Shown one piece after another: positions 1-7,539 of a stretch of 64,000 nucleotides of DNA. Source of the stretch: Algibacter pectinivorans (GTDB lineage Bacteria > Bacteroidota > Bacteroidia > Flavobacteriales > Flavobacteriaceae). The translations under genes were made by a program, and so were the position numbers. The DNA is taken from contig NZ_FOMI01000004.1 in assembly GCF_900112595.1 (NCBI RefSeq), positions 124,001-188,000 on the forward strand. Direction: 5' to 3'. Under the pieces are notes generated by a model. That model saw nothing but the letters and a program-made list of their open reading frames with translations. It did no database searches and had not been told where the DNA came from. Each line of letters opens with the position of its first letter. The first letter of the stretch is position 1.

Positions 1-1212
1 TAAACGGGCTGCTGCACGTAAAATACGTTCGTCGTAGCCTTCGGGTAAAACTATATGTTTTTTATCTTTTAATGCACGCTGCAGTAAATTGTACTGAAAC
101 ATTCTTGGGGTGAAAATACCAGATTCAAAAGTAACTAAGTCCTCAGCTAATTTTTCTGTGGCTACATGTTTTTCAAAAGTAGCAATAGAAGTTTCAATTT
201 TTTCGGTGTTTTCGGCATAAATTCTAGAACGTATTTTACCTATTGTATTGGTTACATAAAAGGTTCCCGCTTTAACGCTAATAATAGGCACAACACTAGA
301 TAATCCCTCAATTAATTTCAGAATAGGTTCTTCTGGAATTAAACCACCTGTTAAAATAATACCTGATATTTTTGGGTAATTTTTAGAGATGTTGGCTTGT
401 AGCGCCCCTAAAATAATATCTGCTCTATCACCAGGTGTAATTACTAAGGAGTTTTCCTTTAAATGCGTTAGGTAGTTACGTAGCTGCATTGCTCCCACGC
501 TAAAATTTTCGGCTTGGTTATTTATCATATCCTCACCAAAAAGAATGGTGCCATCAAGTTTTTTAGAAATTTCCTTAATGGTTGGGCTTGCTAAACTTTT
601 AATTTTTGGGATAACCGTAATATCGGTTCCACTATTAATTCTAGCTTTTAAAAGCGATTTTAAAGTGCTAACATCGTTAGGGTTAATTTTATTGGTCATT
701 AAAGACAGCACTTCAACTTCTCCTTTAAAGGTATCGTGAGCTAATTGTACATTATCTACGATTTCCGATAAAGATTTCCCATCACCTTGCGAAACAATGA
801 TGGCTGGTAATCCTAAGTTTTTAGATATAAGAAGGTTAATGTCTAATTCTAAACTCGAGTTTTCATGCGAAAAATCGGTGCCCTCAACCAAAACAAAATC
901 AAAGTGGTCTTCTAGGTATTTATATTTTTTTATGATTTCGTCAATAACATCGCCCGATTTTCCTTTGTTGTATAAATCTAAAACCTGGCTTCTGGTGTAA
1001 GCAAAGGTTTTTTTATAATTAATATCAAGTTCAAAATAGGAAATCACAGTATTTATATGATTATCCATTTCACCGGCTTTTGTGTCTTCAATAATTGGTC
1101 TAAAGTATCCTACTTTGGCCGTTTTACCGAGTAGCATACGCATTAAACCAAGTACAACAACCGATTTGCCGCTATTGGGTTCGATAGTTGCTACATAAAT
1201 TCCTTTGCTCAT
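1..1212 (-). CDS. pta: Phosphate acetyltransferase, N-terminal part (gene runs off the left edge)
   Basis: Interconverts acetyl-CoA and acetyl phosphate in the cytoplasm, normally paired with acetate kinase. About 404 N-terminal codons are in the window. The start reads MSKGIYVATIEPNSGKS, a P-loop-like beginning of the BioD/DRTGG type N-terminal region found in long-form Pta. The last codons before the edge (KHIVLPEGYDERILRAAAR) open the catalytic PTA domain. Long-form Pta proteins are about 700 residues, so roughly 300 codons lie outside. The ATG at 1210-1212 is the first of the frame. A Bacteroidota -7 box, TATTTTTG read on the minus strand, lies at 1303-1310. The neighbour upstream is gldA in the same direction, about 200 bp away. 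Confidence 0.93.
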   Translation of the reverse strand, partial: MSKGIYVATIEPNSGKSVVVLGLMRMLLGKTAKVGYFRPIIEDTKAGEMDNHINTVISYFELDINYKKTFAYTRSQVLDLYNKGKSGDVIDEIIKKYKYLEDHFDFVLVEGTDFSHENSSLELDINLLISKNLGLPAIIVSQGDGKSLSEIVDNVQLAHDTFKGEVEVLSLMTNKINPNDVSTLKSLLKARINSGTDITVIPKIKSLASPTIKEISKKLDGTILFGEDMINNQAENFSVGAMQLRNYLTHLKENSLVITPGDRADIILGALQANISKNYPKISGIILTGGLIPEEPILKLIEGLSSVVPIISVKAGTFYVTNTIGKIRSRIYAENTEKIETSIATFEKHVATEKLAEDLVTFESGIFTPRMFQYNLLQRALKDKKHIVLPEGYDERILRAAARL

Positions 1213-1302
1213 TGTATTAGTTTATGGTTTAAAAAATACTAGAATGCGCCTTGTAGGGCTCTAATATTTAAAATCATTTTATTTTTTAATATGGTCTTGC
1301 AA

Positions 1303-1310
1303 CAAAAATA
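1303..1310 (-). promoter_or_regulatory. Candidate -7 box for pta
   Basis: Minus-strand TATTTTTG fits TAnnTTTG about 90 bp upstream of the pta start. No convincing TTTG element lies at the right distance, so support is weak. The 198 bp gap between pta and gldA holds nothing else I can name. Confidence 0.35.
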
Positions 1311-1410
1311 AAACTTGGATACCTTTTTAAAGATGATAATTATCATGTATTGGTTAACCAATTTTAAAAATAAAGTAGGAATATATTATTTATTTATGAA
1401 ATAACAGGTG

Positions 1411-2307
1411 TTATACACTGGTTAATTCTCTAAATAAGGTTTCTAAACTGGTGTTTTTTTGATTAAGCTGAAGGATTTTTAACTCGTTGTCATGGGCAAA
1501 ATCAAATACGTACGAGCGCATATCTTCTGAGGTTTTAAAAGTGATTTCGTAAACAAAATCATAGGTGTTTACCACTTTACTAACCTTTGGTAATTTTAGT
1601 AAAAAAGCGTCTTCAACACGGTAATCAAACTCTACAATAACCACTTGTTCCTTTTCGTCGCGTAGGTCTTTTAATTTTTTATCTGCTACTATTTCGCCTT
1701 TATTAATAATAATAACACGGTCGCACATGGCTTCAACCTCTTGCATTATATGTGTAGAAAGAAATACAGTTTTGGTGGTGCCTATAGATTTTATAAGGTT
1801 TCTAATATCTACTAATTGGTTTGGGTCTAAACCGGTTGTTGGTTCGTCTAAAATTAAAACTTCTGGATCGTGCAGTAAGGCATTAGCTAAACCTACTCGT
1901 TGCCGATACCCTTTAGATAGCTCTCCAATTTTTTTGTGAGCTTCTGGTGTTAGGCCAGTTAATTCAATGACTTCATCTATACGGTTTTTGCTAACACCAT
2001 AAATATTTGCATTGAAGCTTAGATACTCCTTTATATACTGCTCTAAATATAAAGGGTTATGTTCTGGAAGGTATCCAACACTCTGTTGTACGGCTTTGGT
2101 GTTTGTTAGTATATCAAAACCATTTACCTTAACCGTCCCTCCGTTGGCATTAAGGTAGGTAGTTAAAATTTTCATCATGGTAGATTTACCTGCGCCATTA
2201 GGCCCTAAAAAACCAACTATTTCTGGTTTACCTACTTTAAAGGAAATGTTATTTAAAGCTTTTTGTTTTCCGTAAATTTTAGATATGTTATTAACCTCAA
2301 TAGACAT
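1411..2307 (-). CDS. gldA: Gliding motility ABC transporter ATP-binding protein GldA
   Basis: ATPase subunit of the GldAFG ABC transporter described in Flavobacterium gliding; the transported substrate is unknown. At 298 residues it shows Walker A GPNGAGKST (residues 35-43), signature LSKGYRQR, Walker B VLILDEPTTGLD and the switch histidine in STHIMQEVE. A C-terminal extension of about 80 residues follows the nucleotide-binding domain. The N-terminus MSIEVNNISKIYG is typical of GldA, which separates it from generic ABC ATPases. The membrane partners GldF and GldG are not in this window; in many flavobacteria gldA stands alone. It is the last minus-strand gene before the divergent aromatic operon. 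Confidence 0.9.
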   Translation of the reverse strand: MSIEVNNISKIYGKQKALNNISFKVGKPEIVGFLGPNGAGKSTMMKILTTYLNANGGTVKVNGFDILTNTKAVQQSVGYLPEHNPLYLEQYIKEYLSFNANIYGVSKNRIDEVIELTGLTPEAHKKIGELSKGYRQRVGLANALLHDPEVLILDEPTTGLDPNQLVDIRNLIKSIGTTKTVFLSTHIMQEVEAMCDRVIIINKGEIVADKKLKDLRDEKEQVVIVEFDYRVEDAFLLKLPKVSKVVNTYDFVYEITFKTSEDMRSYVFDFAHDNELKILQLNQKNTSLETLFRELTSV

Positions 2308-2413
2308 AATTAAATTAATTTGTTCAAAAATAAATGATTATATAATGTAAAGTGATATTTACTATAAAATCTTTAAAACTTTTCAGAAAAATTAAAAAAA
2401 GGTTTTAATGTAT

Positions 2414-2443
2414 TTTGATTTCTTAAATAATTAATTACTTTAG
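2414..2443 (+). promoter_or_regulatory. Promoter of the aromatic amino acid operon
   Basis: TTTG at 2414-2417, an 18 nt spacer, then TACTTTAG at 2436-2443. This matches the Bacteroidota pattern TTTG-N19-TAnnTTTG with one change in the -7 box. Transcription would begin near 2449, a few bases before the leader peptide ATG at 2454. Confidence 0.6.
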
Positions 2444-2453
2444 CCACTCAATT

Positions 2454-2537
2454 ATGACAATGACAACAGGTTATACATATTTTAGCAACTATTTCTATTT
2501 CTTTTTTAGCAAAAGAAACGAGACGCTGTATGTATAA
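2454..2537 (+). CDS. Phe/Tyr-rich leader peptide of the aromatic operon attenuator
   Basis: A 27-residue ORF beginning ATGACAATGACA and ending TAA. Ten of its 27 residues are Phe or Tyr, and nine of those fall in residues 7-18 (YTYFSNYFYFFF). It lies directly downstream of a promoter and ahead of a Rho-independent terminator that precedes pheA. This is the arrangement of classical amino acid attenuators such as the pheA and trp leaders of enterobacteria. The genes behind it make phenylalanine and tyrosine, matching the residues it would sense. The mRNA would be nearly leaderless, since the predicted transcription start is about five bases before the ATG. It probably acts through ribosome stalling, not through a peptide product. 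Composition and position are seen directly; function is inferred. Confidence 0.82.
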   Translation: MTMTTGYTYFSNYFYFFFSKRNETLYV

Positions 2538-2590
2538 TTTATAGGTATAAATTAAAGTATGAGTCTCGATGAAAATCGAGACTTTTTTTT
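2519..2590 (+). promoter_or_regulatory. Attenuator: antiterminator arm plus Rho-independent terminator
   Basis: The terminator is a perfect 9 bp stem (AGTCTCGAT 2562-2570 with ATCGAGACT 2575-2583), a GAAA loop and a T run to 2590. A second copy of its 3' arm core, CGAGAC, lies at 2519-2524 inside the leader ORF and can pair with GTCTCG at 2563-2568 instead, preventing the terminator. A ribosome stalled in the Phe/Tyr codons (2472-2507) would leave 2519-2524 free and favour read-through. A ribosome reaching the stop at 2535-2537 would cover it and let the terminator form. About 59 nt then separate the T run from pheA. Confidence 0.82.
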
Positions 2591-2649
2591 GTTTAACCTT
2601 TAATGCATTTAATAGTAATTTAAAGTAAAATAGTATTAAAAATTAAGTT

Positions 2650-3477
2650 TTGATAAACAAAGTAGCCATACAAGGTGTAATAGGATCTTTTCATCACATT
2701 GTGTCGCAGGAGTTTTTTAGTAACCCTGTAGATGTTATAGAGTGTATGACTTTTGATAGAGTTGTAGACGCTCTAATTACTAAAGAATGTGATGCTGCTA
2801 TTATGGCTTTAGAGAATTCTATTGCGGGTTCTATAATTCCTAATTATGCATTAATTGATAAGTATGGTTTACATATTGTTGGGGAGCATTATTTGGATAT
2901 ACAGCATAATTTAATGGGGTTGCCAAATCAAAATATCGAAGATATTAAAGAAGTGTATTCGCACCCAATGGCCTTATTGCAATGTAAAGCGTTTTTTAAG
3001 CAATATCCGCATATTAAACTGGTTGAAGATAAAGATACTGCCGAGGTTGCACGACGTATACAAGAAAAAAATATACCAGGTATTGGTGCCATTGCTAGTG
3101 TTAAAGCAGCCGAAATTTTCGAGTTAGATATTTTAGCACATAGCATACAAACTATTAAACATAACGAAACGCGTTTTGTTATTGTAAAGCGTAAAAATGC
3201 TGAGGTATTAGAAAGTGAAATAAATAAAGCTTCGGTTAAGTTTGAAGCTAACCATAAAAGAGGGAGTCTTGCCACTATTTTAAATGTAATGAGCGATTGT
3301 AAGCTTAATTTAACAAAAATTCAATCTTTACCAATCGTGGAGACCCCATGGAAGTATGCATTTTTTGTAGATGTAACTTTCGAGAATTATTTAGACTTTA
3401 AAAAAGCAAAATCTGTAATAGATATTATGGGCGACGATTTTAAAGTGTTAGGAGAATATAAAAATGCCAAGATATGA
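2650..3477 (+). CDS. pheA: Prephenate dehydratase
   Basis: Converts prephenate to phenylpyruvate in phenylalanine synthesis. It is 275 residues, the size of a monofunctional enzyme without a fused chorismate mutase. The periplasmic-binding-like catalytic part carries GVIGSFHH near residues 9-16, ALENSIAGSI (53-62) and the essential TRF motif (174-176). An ACT domain from about residue 195 contains GSLATILNVMSD and IQSLP, the usual site for Phe feedback inhibition. The start is TTG at 2650; no in-frame ATG fits the conserved N-terminus better. The last codon overlaps the next start by 4 bp (ATGA at 3474-3477), indicating translational coupling. Expression should be controlled by the attenuator just upstream. 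Confidence 0.93.
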   Translation: MINKVAIQGVIGSFHHIVSQEFFSNPVDVIECMTFDRVVDALITKECDAAIMALENSIAGSIIPNYALIDKYGLHIVGEHYLDIQHNLMGLPNQNIEDIKEVYSHPMALLQCKAFFKQYPHIKLVEDKDTAEVARRIQEKNIPGIGAIASVKAAEIFELDILAHSIQTIKHNETRFVIVKRKNAEVLESEINKASVKFEANHKRGSLATILNVMSDCKLNLTKIQSLPIVETPWKYAFFVDVTFENYLDFKKAKSVIDIMGDDFKVLGEYKNAKI

Positions 3478-4619
3478 TTGAACCAGCTATAAGGTTACAA
3501 ACGGTTGAAGAATATTACTTTTCTAAAAAATTAAGAGAAGTAAACTTGCTTATTGCAAACGGAAAACCGGTTATAAACCTAGGTATTGGGAGTCCAGATT
3601 TACAACCACCAAAAAAGGTGTTATCTGCTATTTCTGCAAGTTTTGAAAACCCAATAGCTCATAAATACCAGAGTTACCAGGGATTACCAGAACTAAGAGA
3701 TGCCATATCGCGTTTTTATAAAGATCAGTTTTCGGTAAATATTAGTCCGAGTACAGAGGTTTTACCGTTAATGGGAAGTAAGGAAGGTATTATGCATATT
3801 TCTATGGCCTACTTAAATGAAGGCGATGAAGTTTTAATTCCTAATCCTGGATACCCAACCTACCAATCGGTTACAAAATTAGTAGGTGCTAAAGGTGTGC
3901 TTTACGAGTTGGATGAAGCTAATAACTGGATGCCAGATTTTAAAGCTTTAGAAAGCCAAGATTTAAGTAAAGTGAAGCTAATGTGGGTTAATTATCCGCA
4001 TATGCCAACAGGAGCAAAACCTACTAATTATGTTTTTGAAGAGTTAGTAGCATTTGGTAAGCGTCATAATATTTTAATAGTTAATGATAATCCGTATAGT
4101 TTTATTTTAAACGATGCCCCTAAAAGTATTTTAAGTGTTGAAGGCGCAAAAGAGGTGTGTTTAGAGTTAAACTCTTTAAGTAAAACCTTTAATATGGCCG
4201 GATGGCGTGTAGGAATGGTTTTAGGATCTAGCGAGCATATTAGTAATATTTTAAAAGTAAAAAGTAATATGGATTCTGGTATGTTTTACGGCATACAAAA
4301 AGGGGCTATTGAGGCTTTAAAATGTTCTAGCATGTGGTTTGCTACTTTAAATAATGTGTATAAAGAACGCAGAAATTTAGTTTGGCAATTGGCCGATGCA
4401 TTAAATTGTACTTACGATAGGGAGGCTACAGGACTTTTTGTTTGGGCAAAATTACCAGCGTATTTAAAGTCTGAAGAGTTTATTGATGTAGTACTAAAAG
4501 AGAACCATATTTTTATTACACCAGGCACTATTTTTGGAACCAAAGGCGAAGGTTATATTAGGTTTTCTTTATGCGCATCGACCGAAGTTTTAGAAGAAGC
4601 TATAGCGCGAGTTAAGTAG
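3474..4619 (+). CDS. PLP-dependent class I/II aminotransferase, probably the aromatic transaminase
   Basis: A 381-residue fold-type I aminotransferase. SLSKTFNMAGWRVG holds the PLP lysine (K237). NYPHMPTGA (from N173) and NDNPYSF match PLP-contact regions, and the Arg in GYIRFSLC is the substrate carboxylate site. Its place between pheA and tyrA suggests it converts phenylpyruvate and 4-hydroxyphenylpyruvate to Phe and Tyr. Sequence alone does not rule out aspartate or diaminopimelate-type substrates, so I give no symbol. It overlaps pheA by 4 bp. The 128 bp to tyrA carries a repeat element. Confidence 0.88.
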   Translation: MIEPAIRLQTVEEYYFSKKLREVNLLIANGKPVINLGIGSPDLQPPKKVLSAISASFENPIAHKYQSYQGLPELRDAISRFYKDQFSVNISPSTEVLPLMGSKEGIMHISMAYLNEGDEVLIPNPGYPTYQSVTKLVGAKGVLYELDEANNWMPDFKALESQDLSKVKLMWVNYPHMPTGAKPTNYVFEELVAFGKRHNILIVNDNPYSFILNDAPKSILSVEGAKEVCLELNSLSKTFNMAGWRVGMVLGSSEHISNILKVKSNMDSGMFYGIQKGAIEALKCSSMWFATLNNVYKERRNLVWQLADALNCTYDREATGLFVWAKLPAYLKSEEFIDVVLKENHIFITPGTIFGTKGEGYIRFSLCASTEVLEEAIARVK

Positions 4620-4713
4620 TATGCAGTAGCAATAACAGTTTACAGTTGTTGTGGACAAAAGTTAATAAGTAAAAAGAATATTAAAATAAAAAAGTAATTT
4701 ACCCGTAACAGTT

Positions 4714-4744
4714 CTCTCTCCTTTGGAGAGGGTTAGGGAGAGGC
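4714..4744 (+). repeat. Purine/pyrimidine-rich palindromic repeat, copy 1
   Basis: The unit follows the pattern CTCTCCTTTGGAGAG then GGTTAGGGAGAGGC. It contains a perfect small hairpin (CTCTCC 4716-4721 with GGAGAG 4725-4730, loop TTT). Two related copies lie after tyrA. The 3' end (AGGGAGAGG) is 4-12 nt before the tyrA ATG, where a Shine-Dalgarno would sit. Confidence 0.75.
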
Positions 4745-4747
4745 TTT

Positions 4748-5599
4748 ATGAAAAATATATACGCCATAGGAGTAGGTTTAATAGGAGGCAGTCTTGCTAT
4801 TGATATTAAGAAGCATAATCCGGATGTGATTATTCATGGTATTAGTAGAAAAGATGCTACACTAGAAAAAGCCTTGGAACTCGGTTTAATTGATAAAAAA
4901 GCAACTTTAGACGATCTTGGAAATGCCGATTTGGTTATTGTATCTATTCCGGTAGATGCTACGGTAAAATTGCTACCAACCATTTTAGATAAAATATCGG
5001 ATACTGGTTTAGTGGTTGATGCAGGTTCTACTAAAGAAGCGATTTGTAAAGTGGTTGAAAATCACCCAAAACGTCGTAACTTTTTAGCGATGCATCCTAT
5101 TGCAGGAACAGAACACTCGGGACCTACAGCAGCTATTGAAGGTTTGTTTATTGGGAAAACAAATATTGTTTGTGAGGTTGAAAAAACAACATTTAAGCTA
5201 CAGGAAAAAGCATTAAAGTTGTTTACAGATATTGGTATGCGCATTCGTTATATGAACCCTAAAGATCATGATAAACACATTGCTTATGTGTCGCATTTAT
5301 CGCACATTAGTTCGTTTATGCTAGGTAAAACGGTAATTGATAAGGAACGTAATGAGCGCGATATTTTTGATATGGCAGGAAGTGGATTTGCATCTACGGT
5401 GCGTTTGGCTAAAAGTTCGCCCGAAATGTGGACACCTATTTTTAAGCAAAATAAAGCCAATGTGGTGGAAACTTTAGAGGAGTATATAAATAATTTAACG
5501 CATTTTAAGGAGTTAATGAAAAGTGATAACTTTGACGAGATTTTTAATGAAATGCAAAACACCAATCATATTAAAGATATTTTGAATGGTATTGTTTAA
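4748..5599 (+). CDS. tyrA: Prephenate dehydrogenase
   Basis: Oxidative decarboxylation of prephenate to 4-hydroxyphenylpyruvate, the tyrosine branch. It has 283 residues with the NAD(P) Rossmann motif GVGLIGGS (8-15), then AMHPIAGTEHSGP, the conserved HPxxGxExSG region of TyrA, and a helical dimerisation part carrying HIAYVSHLSHISSF. There is no chorismate mutase or ACT domain, consistent with that activity being fused to the DAHP synthase two genes away. The ATG at 4748 immediately follows a repeat element. Third gene of the attenuated operon. Confidence 0.92.
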   Translation: MKNIYAIGVGLIGGSLAIDIKKHNPDVIIHGISRKDATLEKALELGLIDKKATLDDLGNADLVIVSIPVDATVKLLPTILDKISDTGLVVDAGSTKEAICKVVENHPKRRNFLAMHPIAGTEHSGPTAAIEGLFIGKTNIVCEVEKTTFKLQEKALKLFTDIGMRIRYMNPKDHDKHIAYVSHLSHISSFMLGKTVIDKERNERDIFDMAGSGFASTVRLAKSSPEMWTPIFKQNKANVVETLEEYINNLTHFKELMKSDNFDEIFNEMQNTNHIKDILNGIV

Positions 5600-5605
5600 T
5601 AGGAA

Positions 5606-5634
5606 GCCCCTCCTAACCTCTCCAAAGGGGAGGA
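5606..5634 (-). repeat. Purine/pyrimidine-rich repeat, copy 2 (inverted)
   Basis: Same family as 4714-4744 in reverse orientation, seven bases after the tyrA stop. With copy 3 it forms an inverted pair: over 31 aligned positions 23 are identical and seven of the eight differences are transitions, so most stay pairable as G-U in RNA. Confidence 0.75.
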
Positions 5635-5667
5635 ACGCTTACTCTTATTAAAAGTTTGAGTAAATGT

Positions 5668-5696
5668 GCCCCTCCTTTGAAGGGATTAGGGGAGGC
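5668..5696 (+). repeat. Purine/pyrimidine-rich repeat, copy 3
   Basis: Direct-orientation copy, CCCCTCCTTTGAAGGG followed by ATTAGGGGAGGC. It lies about 75 bp before the DAHP synthase gene. Copies 2 and 3 could fold into one long hairpin in the operon mRNA between tyrA and the last gene. Confidence 0.75.
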
Positions 5697-5771
5697 CTCC
5701 AAGTAAGAGAATAAAAGAGTACAAAATAAATAGTAAATGAAATAGCTTAAGCGGCTAAATATTAAGTAAAA

Positions 5772-6854
5772 ATGGAAAACACAAAAAAAATGAGAACCTG
5801 GTTAGATGATTTAAATTTAGATCATCCGTTAGTAATTGCAGGTCCATGTAGCGCAGAAACAGAAGAGCAAGTATTAAAAATTGCTCACGAATTGAAAGAT
5901 ACAGATGTAAGCTATTTTAGAGCTGGGATTTGGAAACCAAGAACTAGACCTGGAATGTTTGAAGGTGTTGGTGCTTTAGGTTTGAAATGGTTACAAAAAG
6001 TTAAGGCCGAAACAGGAATGAAAGTGTGTACGGAGGTTGCTAATGCGGCTCATGTAAAATTAGCTTTAGAGCATGATATTGATTTATTATGGATTGGTGC
6101 ACGTTCTACAGTGTCTCCTTTTATTATGCAAGAGATTGCTGATGCTTTAAAAGGTACTGATAAACCAGTACTAATTAAAAACCCAGTAAATCCAGATTTA
6201 GCTTTATGGTTAGGTGGTATAGAAAGAATTTATACGGCTGGTGTTAAAAATATTGGTGCGATACATAGAGGTTTTTCTACTTACGAAAAAACGAAATATA
6301 GAAATACTCCAGAATGGCAATTGGCTATCGAGTTTCAAAATAAATTCCCTGATATTCCATTAATTAACGACCCATCGCATATTACAGGAAAGAGAGATAT
6401 GATTTTTGATGTTTCGCAAACGGCTTTAGATTTAAACTTTGATGGTTTAATGATTGAAACGCACTACGATCCTGAAAATGCTTGGAGTGATGCTGCACAA
6501 CAGGTTACACCGTCTACCTTAGTTCAAATTATGAAAGATTTGAAAATTAGAAAAGAGTCTAATGCAGAAGCAGAATACAATAGTTCTTTAGAGAATTTAA
6601 GAGCTCAAATTGATGTTGTTGATAATCAAATTCTTGAATTATTAGGTAAAAGAATGAAAACTTCAGACAACATTGGTGCCCTTAAAAAGCAAAAAAACGT
6701 TGCGGTTTTACAATCTAAACGTTGGAACGAAATTTTAGGTAAAATGGTACTTGAAGGTGAGCAACATGGTTTAAGTGAAGAGTTTATCTTGAAAATGTTT
6801 AAAGCGGTTCATCAAGAATCTATTAACCATCAAGAAAAAGTGATTAACGGATAA
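5772..6854 (+). CDS. Bifunctional DAHP synthase / chorismate mutase (type II, C-terminal mutase)
   Basis: Joins the first step of the shikimate pathway (phosphoenolpyruvate plus erythrose 4-phosphate) to the chorismate-to-prephenate step. Of 360 residues, about 15-265 form the type I-beta DAHP synthase barrel: AGPCSAE, the catalytic-site segments FRAGIWKPRTRPG and KNPVNPD, and NDPSHITGKR. Residues about 270-355 form an AroQ-class mutase (LRAQIDVVDNQILELLGKR, then the KK and E positions). The order synthase-then-mutase is that of the Porphyromonas gingivalis type enzyme, in which the mutase domain also acts as the allosteric sensor. It is the last gene of the operon and is followed by a strong terminator. 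Confidence 0.92.
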   Translation: MENTKKMRTWLDDLNLDHPLVIAGPCSAETEEQVLKIAHELKDTDVSYFRAGIWKPRTRPGMFEGVGALGLKWLQKVKAETGMKVCTEVANAAHVKLALEHDIDLLWIGARSTVSPFIMQEIADALKGTDKPVLIKNPVNPDLALWLGGIERIYTAGVKNIGAIHRGFSTYEKTKYRNTPEWQLAIEFQNKFPDIPLINDPSHITGKRDMIFDVSQTALDLNFDGLMIETHYDPENAWSDAAQQVTPSTLVQIMKDLKIRKESNAEAEYNSSLENLRAQIDVVDNQILELLGKRMKTSDNIGALKKQKNVAVLQSKRWNEILGKMVLEGEQHGLSEEFILKMFKAVHQESINHQEKVING

Positions 6855-6882
6855 TTAGTATAGACTAATTTCAATAAAAAAA

Positions 6883-6908
6883 AGCCTCGCATTGCGAGGC
6901 TTTTTTTA
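6883..6908. terminator. Bidirectional Rho-independent terminator
   Basis: Stem AGCCTCGC (6883-6890) with GCGAGGCT (6894-6901), three-base loop, T run on the right and A run on the left. It lies between convergent genes and can serve both. Confidence 0.85.
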
Positions 6909-6923
6909 TAAATAATTTTAATA

Positions 6924-7373
6924 TTATTTATTTCTTTTAAATATATATCTTGTAATAAAAATACCTTGTCCGTCACCTTTTCCACCTTCGCTTTCTACAC
7001 CACTAGTTACAAAGGCAAGTTCCCAACCTTCTTCAATCATGGTGTTTATTTTAGATTCAATAATAGCATCGTTAGCAGCAATGTTTTGGAAACGAATACC
7101 TCCAATATTGTAAAAGTTTAATAGTTTAGTTTCATCAAATCCTTTAACTCTTATTTCGCCACGTTTAGATTTGTTACGTGTATTATCTTCCTCGGTTTGT
7201 GTTGATGTAAACTCTTTGTAATCTTTCTTTTCGTTAGCACTAATAATTCTAGAACGTCCTAAACCGTTTGGAACAATAGATTCCACACTTGTTACTACTT
7301 TGTATTCTACTTGGGCATTGGTTTCAATAAAAGTAAATAATGCGATAGTTAATACAATTAATAATTTTTTCAT
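6924..7373 (-). CDS. Secreted protein with a DUF4177-like core
   Basis: 149 residues with a Sec signal peptide (residues 1-20, cleavage probably after TNAQ). The mature part begins EYKVV and later has INTMIEEGWELAFVTSG and a terminal YIFKR strand. That resembles the small DUF4177 fold (EYKVV ... GWELV), here with an insert rich in charged residues. No lipobox is present, so it should be periplasmic or exported. Function unknown. It stands alone, convergent with the aromatic operon and divergent from rsgA. Confidence 0.7.
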   Translation of the reverse strand: MKKLLIVLTIALFTFIETNAQVEYKVVTSVESIVPNGLGRSRIISANEKKDYKEFTSTQTEEDNTRNKSKRGEIRVKGFDETKLLNFYNIGGIRFQNIAANDAIIESKINTMIEEGWELAFVTSGVESEGGKGDGQGIFITRYIFKRNK

Positions 7374-7539
7374 GTTGTAAGGTTTTAAATTTTGTGATTA
7401 AAAAAAGCTAATATAAAAATTCTTACCCGTAAGAGGCTTCTTTTGTATTAAATTTGACCATAATTATCTGCCAAAAAAAGCAATTTTAGGTTAATGTAAA
7501 TCAATTAAAAAATTGTTATTTTGTACCATAATCTAATGA

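Noticed and set aside
2928-3275. 115-codon minus-strand ORF over pheA
   Set aside because: Entirely antisense to pheA catalytic and ACT-domain coding; no family features or promoter.
4714-5696. CRISPR-like array from three related repeats
   Set aside because: Only three copies, mixed orientation, a whole gene between copies 1 and 2, and no cas genes in the window.
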